This document shows positions 35,375 to 40,655 of a DNA stretch of 40,655 nt, piece by piece. The notes below the pieces were generated by a model that saw only the letters and a program-made list of their open reading frames with translations, did not search any database and was not told the DNA's origin. The DNA is from Planctomycetota bacterium. Its GTDB lineage: Bacteria > Planctomycetota > UBA8108 > UBA1146 > JAJFFE01. The first letter of the stretch is position 1; each line of letters begins with the position of its first letter. Both the position numbers and the translations under genes were made by a program. The DNA is taken from positions 1 to 40,655 of the forward strand of contig JAJFFE010000413.1 of NCBI GenBank assembly GCA_021776775.1, in the 5' to 3' direction.

Positions 35375-36985
35375 ATGGTCCGTCTGCTGTCCCCTCTCTT
35401 CGTCATGGCGCTGTTCGCCGCGCCGGTGACTGCCCAGAGTTTTACTGCCACGAGCAATCCCTCGGCGACGATCGTCGCCGCACCGTGGGGCTCAGGATCG
35501 CCGACCAACGATGAGATCGACGTTCCTTCGTCGTTCTTTCTGCAGGACGTTCAATGCGGCGTGCAGATCACCGGCTCTCCTACGATGTACTTCCTGACGG
35601 TCGAGCTGACCTCACCGGCCGGCACCACCGTGATCCTCTCGAACTTCAACTGCGGCGGACTCAGCTCGGTGACGAACATGTTCGTCACGCTCGGTACATC
35701 GACGAATCCGTTCGATGCCAGCCATCTCAACGATGGCTATGGATACGTCATGGAGCCGTGCGGGCTGGGAACATCGATGGATGACTTCGACGGAGAAGAC
35801 GGCCTCGGCGCGTGGCGCCTCGACGTCTGGAACGACGGCACCAGCGGCACGCTCGAAGAGTGGGTGCTGACCCTCTCGGATTCGACCGGCGGACCGGTAG
35901 CACCCGGCAATGATACGTGCGCGACGCCGGTCGAGGTTCTGGACCCATCGGTAACACCGTTTGATGCCACGGCTGCGAGTGCCAGCGGCGCCGAAGACTG
36001 CACCGGCGTGAGCTCGGTCGACGTCTGGTACTCCTTCGAAGCGGAGTGCACCGCGGACTACACTTTCTCGACCTGCGGAAGCTCGTTCGATACACGAATC
36101 GCCGTCTACGCCGGCGCGTGTCCGGTTCCCGGATCGACCGCGGTCGGTTGCGGAGACGACGAGTGCGGCCTGCAATCGGAAGCAACGGTACCGATCGCAG
36201 CGGGCGACACCGTTCTCATTCAGGTTTCCGCCGCCCCCGGATCGACTGCCGGCGCCGGAGAATTCCTGGTCACGAGTAACGCAGCACCGACTAACGATTT
36301 CTGCGCCGATCCGATCACGATCACGGACGCAGTCACTGCGTTCGATACGACGTGTGCCACGACTTCAGGCATCGATCCGGGCTGTGCGGGCACCGTGGTA
36401 CCGCCGATCGACATCTGGTTCACAGTGACAGCGGAGTGCACGGGAACGTTGATCATCGATACCTTCGGTTCGGACTACGACACGATGCTCGCGGCGTGGG
36501 CCGGATCTGCGTGCCCGACCGGCGCACCGATCGTCTGCAACGACAACACCACCGGCGGGGGAAGCAGCTCTCGGTCAGAGATCGAACTCACCGGCGTCAC
36601 GCAAGGCGATGTGTTCTTGGTCCAAGTCAGCGGCGGTTTCGTCGGCGCCTCCGGAACCGGCGTCGTCAATGTCACATGCGACGGCGTGATCGTGGTCGAC
36701 CCGACGTTCCGTCGCGGCGACTCCAACGACGACTCCATGTTCGACATCTCGGATGCCGTCTTCACGTTGAGCGCGCTCTTCTCCGCTGGCTCGCCCGCTC
36801 CGTCGTGCGTCGATGCGGCCGACTCCAACGACGACGGGTCGTTCGACATCTCTGATGCAATCCACACACTCGGCGCGCTCTTCCAATCGGGAAGCCCGCA
36901 GCCAGGCGATCCGGGGCCGACGACCTGTGGCGTCGACCCGACCCCAGACGGACTCGATTGCGTGCTATCGGTCAATTGCCCGTAG
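35375..36985 (+). CDS. secreted protein: P-domain, two PPC-like repeats and a dockerin-like module
   Basis: AAGGAGG precedes ATG 35375. The 536-residue protein has a signal peptide (about 1-20, ending APVTA). Residues about 22-172 resemble a proprotein-convertase P domain (LTVELTSPAGTTVIL, then GLGAWRLDVWNDGTSGTLEE). Two similar cysteine-containing beta-sandwich repeats follow (about 178-302 and 305-435), each with ND.CA at the start, then VWYSFEAECT or IWFTVTAECT and a central F.S.FDT/YDT motif. Residues 445-536 are the dockerin-like module with loops DSNDDSMFDISD and DSNDDGSFDISD and the tail CGVDPTPDGLDC. There is no protease domain, so it is probably a binding or structural surface protein. 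A strong terminator follows. Confidence 0.88.
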   Translation: MVRLLSPLFVMALFAAPVTAQSFTATSNPSATIVAAPWGSGSPTNDEIDVPSSFFLQDVQCGVQITGSPTMYFLTVELTSPAGTTVILSNFNCGGLSSVTNMFVTLGTSTNPFDASHLNDGYGYVMEPCGLGTSMDDFDGEDGLGAWRLDVWNDGTSGTLEEWVLTLSDSTGGPVAPGNDTCATPVEVLDPSVTPFDATAASASGAEDCTGVSSVDVWYSFEAECTADYTFSTCGSSFDTRIAVYAGACPVPGSTAVGCGDDECGLQSEATVPIAAGDTVLIQVSAAPGSTAGAGEFLVTSNAAPTNDFCADPITITDAVTAFDTTCATTSGIDPGCAGTVVPPIDIWFTVTAECTGTLIIDTFGSDYDTMLAAWAGSACPTGAPIVCNDNTTGGGSSSRSEIELTGVTQGDVFLVQVSGGFVGASGTGVVNVTCDGVIVVDPTFRRGDSNDDSMFDISDAVFTLSALFSAGSPAPSCVDAADSNDDGSFDISDAIHTLGALFQSGSPQPGDPGPTTCGVDPTPDGLDCVLSVNCP

Positions 36986-37018
36986 CGTCGAGTCGCACAT
37001 TCGTATCGAGGTAACGTG

Positions 37019-37054
37019 AGGCCTCCTTCGTCGACCGGACGAAGGAGGCCTTTC
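37019..37054 (+). terminator. intrinsic terminator after the dockerin protein gene
   Basis: A perfect 14-base stem (AGGCCTCCTTCGTC and complement) closes a five-base GACCG loop and ends in TTTCT, 33 bases after the stop codon. Confidence 0.88.
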
Positions 37055-37405
37055 TGTGTCTGTCGGGATGAAACTCTGTTTCTGTCGCGATGATGCCTAT
37101 TCGAAGATCCAGCGAAGCCCCCCCCACACGATGCGCCGGTGATCACTGCCCCCAACTCCATCCGCGTTCTCGGCCCGGGCGCCCCCAATCCTCGCGGTCG
37201 GTAGAATTTCGTTTGCGAGGAGAGCGGCCGTTTTGCGACACTCGGCCGGTCGCCGGACTCGGCGCCCGCGACTCACGCCGACGGACGGCACTCGAAAGCT
37301 AGCCACGCGAAAGCTGAGCGTTCGAAATGCCGGGATCTGAAGCGCGGAGCCTGCGCGATCGACCCGGGCGAAATCCAATGCTGAATCCAAACTGAAGGAC
37401 AGACG
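37055..37405. other. intergenic region with a 15-base tandem repeat
   Basis: This 351-base gap lies between the terminator and the second oxidoreductase gene, whose promoter it should hold. At 37293-37337 three 15-base units each begin CGAAA; the first two share CGAAAGCT. A minus-strand open frame across the gap has no family match and overlaps the oxidoreductase start, so I treat it as non-coding. Confidence 0.4.
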
Positions 37406-38722
37406 ATGAGCGAAAACACAACCCCCAACGATCCTCAGCCGAAGCACGACTTCGCTTCAGGTGGTGTCGACCGCCGTCAGTTCATTCAGACTTCAGCCGC
37501 GGTGATCACGGCCGCCGCCGTCAGTAGTGCGAGCCCGCTCCTCGCGCACGTCGCCGGCCAAGACCAAATCAGGGTCGGCCTCGTCGGTTGCGGCGGCCGG
37601 GGCACCGGGGCTGCCGTCAACGCGCTGACGGCCGACGCCGGCGCGGTCCTCGTTGCTATGGGTGATGCGTTCCCCGATCGACTCTACAGCAGCCTCAAGA
37701 ACCTGGAGCAGTCCGACGTCGCGGATCGCATCAAAGTCGACGAAGAGCACCGCTTCACCGGGTTCGACGCGTACAAGAAAGTCATCGAATGCTGCGACGT
37801 CGTGCTGTTCGCGACTCCGCCTCACTTCCGCCCGGCGCAGATCGAAGCGGCCGTCGAGGCTGGTAAGCACATCTTCGCCGAGAAACCGGTGGCGACCGAC
37901 TCGCCGGGGGTTCGTCGCTGCATGAGCGCGTCCGAGAAAGCGAAGCAAAAGGGGCTGACCCTCGTCTCCGGACTCTGCTACCGATACCAAGACGCCAAGA
38001 TCGAAACGCAGCAGCGCATTCACGAAGGCGCGGTCGGCGACCTACTCGCCCTCCAGTGCACTTACAACACCGGTGGCCTCTGGCACCACGGTCGTAAGGC
38101 GGACTGGAGCGACATGGAGTGGCAGATGCGCAACTGGCTCTACTTCACGTGGCTCAGTGGAGATCACATCGCAGAGCAGAGCATTCACTCGATCGACAAG
38201 ATCCTGTGGGCGGCGCAAGACGTGCCTCCGGTCAAAGCGACCGCGAGCGGCGGTCGCATCGTCCGCATCGATCCAAAGTACGGCGACGTTTACGACCATT
38301 TCAACACCGTCTACGAGTGGGAGAGTGGCATAAAAGGGTTCCACTCGTGCCGCCAATGGAACGGCACCGACGGCAACGTCGCCGACTACGCGATCGGGAC
38401 CAAAGGTACCGCCGCCATTCAGCACCACCGAATTCGCGGTGAGAACGAGTGGCGCTTCAAGGGCAAGCCGAACGACATGTACATCGCCGAGCATGTCGCC
38501 ATGTTCGATTCGATTCGCAACGGCAAGGCGCTCAACAACGGTGACTACATGTGCAAGAGCACCTTGATGTCGATCATGGCGCGCATGAGTGCGTACACCG
38601 GAAAGACCATCTCTTGGGAGCAAGCGCTCAACTCGCAGGAAGACTTGTCGCCCGCGGCGTACGAGTGGGGTGCGCTGGCGGTTCGGGACGTTCCGCGACC
38701 CGGAGTTACGAAGTTCTTGTAG
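37406..38722 (+). CDS. Tat-exported Gfo/Idh/MocA family oxidoreductase
   Basis: AAGGAC stands about 6 bases before ATG 37406. The 438-residue protein has a Tat signal (VDRRQFIQTSAAVITAAAVS), a Rossmann domain with LVGCGGRGTGAAV (about 59-71) and the family motif AEKPVATD (about 158-165). The C-terminal domain has SGDHIAEQSIHSIDKILWA, with His where the family has its catalytic base. It should act on a sugar or inositol derivative with bound NAD(P). It differs clearly from the oxidoreductase at 10361 (different N-terminus and active-site context), so the two are not recent duplicates. A second Tat-exported isomerase-like gene follows on the same strand, with a hairpin between them. Confidence 0.93.
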   Translation: MSENTTPNDPQPKHDFASGGVDRRQFIQTSAAVITAAAVSSASPLLAHVAGQDQIRVGLVGCGGRGTGAAVNALTADAGAVLVAMGDAFPDRLYSSLKNLEQSDVADRIKVDEEHRFTGFDAYKKVIECCDVVLFATPPHFRPAQIEAAVEAGKHIFAEKPVATDSPGVRRCMSASEKAKQKGLTLVSGLCYRYQDAKIETQQRIHEGAVGDLLALQCTYNTGGLWHHGRKADWSDMEWQMRNWLYFTWLSGDHIAEQSIHSIDKILWAAQDVPPVKATASGGRIVRIDPKYGDVYDHFNTVYEWESGIKGFHSCRQWNGTDGNVADYAIGTKGTAAIQHHRIRGENEWRFKGKPNDMYIAEHVAMFDSIRNGKALNNGDYMCKSTLMSIMARMSAYTGKTISWEQALNSQEDLSPAAYEWGALAVRDVPRPGVTKFL

Positions 38723-38747
38723 AGGGCCATTTGTCTGACGAAGAACG

Positions 38748-38776
38748 GTGAGCGGCGGTCGTCGACCGCAGCTCAC
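38748..38776 (+). terminator. hairpin between oxidoreductase and isomerase genes
   Basis: GTGAGCGGCGGTC pairs with its downstream partner at 12 of 13 positions around a three-base GTC loop. No long T-run follows, so it may attenuate rather than end transcription. Confidence 0.5.
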
Positions 38777-38841
38777 TCATCGTATTCTGCAACCCAGCGC
38801 GAGCCTCCAACCCGATGACCACTCTCCGAAGGAGCTGTGAC

Positions 38842-39771
38842 GTGACCGATTTCAATCGACGTCAGTTCTTGACCGCCACCGCTGTCGCCACGACGGCGAT
38901 GGCCACGCGCGGCATACAACCCTTGTGGAGTGCGATTCCGATGCCCCAGTCTCAGTCCCCGTCTCGATTGCGACTCTCGCTGAAGATCGGCATGGTCGGA
39001 GGCAAGGCGTCGTTGACGGAGAAGTTCGCGCTGGTCAAACGACTCGGCTACGACGGAATCGAACTCAACAGTCCTAGCGACTTGCCACGCGACGAAGTGC
39101 TCGCGGCCAAGAAAGAAACCGGACTGCCCATCCACGGAGTGGTGAATTCCACTCACTGGTCCGTCCGGTTGTCTGACGCCAACGAATCGGTGCGTGAAGC
39201 GGCGATCAAGAACTTGCGCCACGCGATCCTCGACGCCAAGGCGTACGGGGGCTCGAGCGTGCTCTTGGTTCCGGGACGCGTCAGTGATGCCAAGACAGAG
39301 AATCAACAACAGGTGTGGGATCGCTCCATCCTCGGCATTCGGCAGGTACTGCCGCTCGCCGCCGGTCTCGGAATTCACATTCTGATCGAGAACGTCTGGA
39401 ACGGCTTCTGTTACACGCATGACGGTCCCGACAATCAATCCGCGGATAAGCTCGCCGACTACCTGGACGCGATCAACAGTCCGTGGGTCGGGGCGTACTT
39501 CGACATCGGGAACCATCGAAAGTACGGGGCCCCCGAAGAGTGGATCCGTACGTTGGGCCGCCGTATCGTCAAACTCGACGTGAAGGACTGGGGCAAGAAG
39601 GCGGGTTGGGCCAAGATAGGCGACGGCGACGTCAACTGGACCGAAGTGCGCAAAGCGCTCCGCGAAATCGGCTATACCGGCTGGTGCACGGCCGAAGTCC
39701 AGGGCGGCAACGAAGACCGCTTGGCCGACGTCAAAGCGCGCATGGAACGAACGCTGCGCACTCACCCGTAA
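38842..39771 (+). CDS. Tat-exported sugar phosphate isomerase/epimerase-like TIM barrel protein
   Basis: I choose GTG 38842 because AAGGAG (38829-38834) lies 7 bases upstream; an ATG at 38815 would add nine residues with no ribosome-binding site in place. The 309-residue protein opens with a Tat signal (FNRRQFLTATAVATTAMA) and continues as a xylose-isomerase-like barrel. Likely metal ligands are in LIENVWNG (Glu), YFDIGNHRKYG (Asp and His) and CTAEVQGG (Glu). The reaction is probably aldose-ketose isomerisation or epimerisation of a sugar made available by the neighbouring oxidoreductase or glycosidase; this is inferred from context. Confidence 0.88.
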   Translation: MTDFNRRQFLTATAVATTAMATRGIQPLWSAIPMPQSQSPSRLRLSLKIGMVGGKASLTEKFALVKRLGYDGIELNSPSDLPRDEVLAAKKETGLPIHGVVNSTHWSVRLSDANESVREAAIKNLRHAILDAKAYGGSSVLLVPGRVSDAKTENQQQVWDRSILGIRQVLPLAAGLGIHILIENVWNGFCYTHDGPDNQSADKLADYLDAINSPWVGAYFDIGNHRKYGAPEEWIRTLGRRIVKLDVKDWGKKAGWAKIGDGDVNWTEVRKALREIGYTGWCTAEVQGGNEDRLADVKARMERTLRTHP

Positions 39772-39799
39772 CCCGACCGGGCGAACAGCAACTCAGAAC

Positions 39800-39829
39800 A
39801 AACACTACTCGAACATAAACACTACTCGA
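39800..39829 (-). repeat. exact 13-base direct repeat, period 17, at a gene end
   Basis: AAACACTACTCGA occurs at 39800-39812 and 39817-39829. The second copy contains the TAG stop of the minus-strand glycosidase gene (complement of 39822-39824). Confidence 0.8.
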
Positions 39830-40655
39830 GAACGAACCAAGTACGGCCGTGAGCGGGAACTCGAACCGGAAGCTCGATCGAGTAATCCCGACTCAGTGAG
39901 TACTCCTGCACCTCTCCTTCACGCTCCCGAACCCGCGCGACGTCCGTCAACCCGGTGTAGTAGAGCGGCACTCGCATAACCCGTGTCACCTCGTGGTCGA
40001 GCGGGTTGTAGACCATCAACAACCCCTTCTCGTCCAAGGTCGGGTTCACATGCAGCATCGCGTCGAGGTCACGGCCGTCCGCGCGACGAACATGGATGAG
40101 GTCGGACTCCAAGATCTGCCGGTGTCTCTTGTAGAAGTCGACCCACTTCTTCACCACCGCGCGAGTCTCGGGGCTGTCGTACAGGCGCGGACCGCGGTAG
40201 CACGCTTGCACCCCTAACCCCAAGTTGTTGGCGAGGTGCGCTTCGTAGGCGTCCAGGTGATCCTTCAGAGGCTCGATCGTCGCCGCCGCTCCGCCACCGT
40301 GGTACTCCGTCAGCGGCACGAACATCCAACCCATGCTCGGCGTCTTCTCCCACGTACCGTCGTAGATGTTCTGCCGGCCGTGAACGATCTGTTGTTCGCG
40401 CGGCAGCGACCAGTTGGTCTCCCGGTACCCCATGCCGCACTTGTTCGAGCCACTCAGGTAGTAAAAGTCGGGCACGTTGAGGTAGACGCCGCGTTCTCGA
40501 CACCACCGATAGAAATCCGTGATCACTCGCCACTGTTTCCACTGCGAGTCTTCGTAGCCACGGTGACCGGCGTGGCTGGTCGAAGCGCAATAGTCGCCGG
40601 GATAGTTGCCGTCGTGCTCCAGGAGATCGAAGCCGCTTGCTTCGAAGAATCGATA
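39822..40655 (-). CDS. alpha-galactosidase-like glycosidase, 3' part (5' end outside the window)
   Basis: The reading frame is open to the window edge, so only the last 277 residues are present. The visible part covers the end of a TIM barrel and a C-terminal beta domain. GFDLLEHDGNYPGD near the edge resembles the nucleophile strand of clan GH-D enzymes (GH27/GH36), with the Asp of EHDG as candidate nucleophile. VYLNVPDFYYLSGSNKCGMG and TEYHGGGAAATIEPLKDHL follow, and a beta-sandwich ends the protein. It should release an alpha-linked sugar from a polysaccharide or glycan. The internal GTG at 40526 is not the start, because family-like sequence continues upstream of it. The exact family number is uncertain. 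Confidence 0.8.
   Translation of the reverse strand, partial: YRFFEASGFDLLEHDGNYPGDYCASTSHAGHRGYEDSQWKQWRVITDFYRWCRERGVYLNVPDFYYLSGSNKCGMGYRETNWSLPREQQIVHGRQNIYDGTWEKTPSMGWMFVPLTEYHGGGAAATIEPLKDHLDAYEAHLANNLGLGVQACYRGPRLYDSPETRAVVKKWVDFYKRHRQILESDLIHVRRADGRDLDAMLHVNPTLDEKGLLMVYNPLDHEVTRVMRVPLYYTGLTDVARVREREGEVQEYSLSRDYSIELPVRVPAHGRTWFVLE

Noticed and set aside
37097..37447. 116-codon minus-strand frame in the gap before the second oxidoreductase gene
   Set aside because: It overlaps that gene's start, covers the 15-base repeat (giving repetitive residues) and has no recognisable domain or ribosome-binding site.
10361..38722. The two Gfo/Idh/MocA genes as a recent duplication
   Set aside because: Their N-termini, active-site surroundings and lengths differ too much; they share only family motifs.
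1..40655. CRISPR arrays, tRNA or rRNA genes, insertion sequences and prophage
   Set aside because: I looked for regularly spaced repeats, transposase or integrase motifs and tRNA-like cloverleaf ends and found none that I could support.

Overview
The window looks like a chromosomal segment of a planctomycete (Planctomycetota), probably a marine or sediment lineage. This rests on gene content, not on a marker gene: a cytochrome-c-like/DUF1549/LamG/DUF1553 protein next to a DUF1501 protein, two Tat-exported Gfo/Idh/MocA oxidoreductases each beside a Tat-exported xylose-isomerase-like barrel protein, and three secreted proteins ending in the same dockerin-like calcium-loop module. The DNA is GC-rich with many GTG starts and many stop/start overlaps (ATGA or GTGA). 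I see no rRNA, tRNA, CRISPR array, insertion sequence or phage gene.

Layout. 1-9.1 kb: a large lipoprotein with a glycosidase-like propeller (-), an MsbA-like ABC exporter (-), a divergent secreted dockerin protein (+), then an overlapping pair of trypsin-like proteins, the first with an intact catalytic triad and the second catalytically degenerate with a PDZ domain nested inside the fold. 9.1-14 kb: a sugar isomerase-like protein (-), a Gfo/Idh/MocA oxidoreductase (+), and an MntR/DtxR-type regulator 6 bases upstream of a second dockerin protein. 14-20.7 kb: a compact TetR / outer-membrane factor / membrane-fusion protein / RND pump operon, with a visible promoter and palindromic operator in front of tetR. 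20.7-25.8 kb: a five-gene minus-strand operon coding, in transcription order, for a coiled-coil protein, a membrane protein with a roadblock/longin-like cytosolic domain and an OmpA-like outer part, a Rab/Ras-like small GTPase, a histidine kinase and a NarL/LuxR response regulator. 26-30.4 kb: an MscS channel (+), and a SulP-STAS-CBS transporter overlapping a separate CBS-pair protein (-). 30.5-35.1 kb: DUF1501 and PSCyt1/DUF1549/DUF1553 (-). 35.4-40.7 kb: a third dockerin protein, a second Gfo/Idh/MocA plus isomerase pair, and the 3' part of an alpha-galactosidase-like glycosidase running off the window.

How the genes fit together. The polysaccharide-related genes (propeller lipoprotein, DUF1501/PSCyt1 pair, Gfo/Idh/MocA and isomerase genes, glycosidase) suggest a life on complex sugars. 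The most interesting system is the GTPase two-component operon: all five genes are packed with overlaps or an 18-base gap, which suggests that a membrane protein, a small G protein and a phosphorelay act as one signalling unit. A second theme is short degenerate tandem repeats (15-17 base period) at gene ends and in gaps, several of them across stop codons.

Limits: all family calls come from reading motifs and fold patterns. No database search was run, and starts were chosen by eye from ribosome-binding sites and family-like N-termini.
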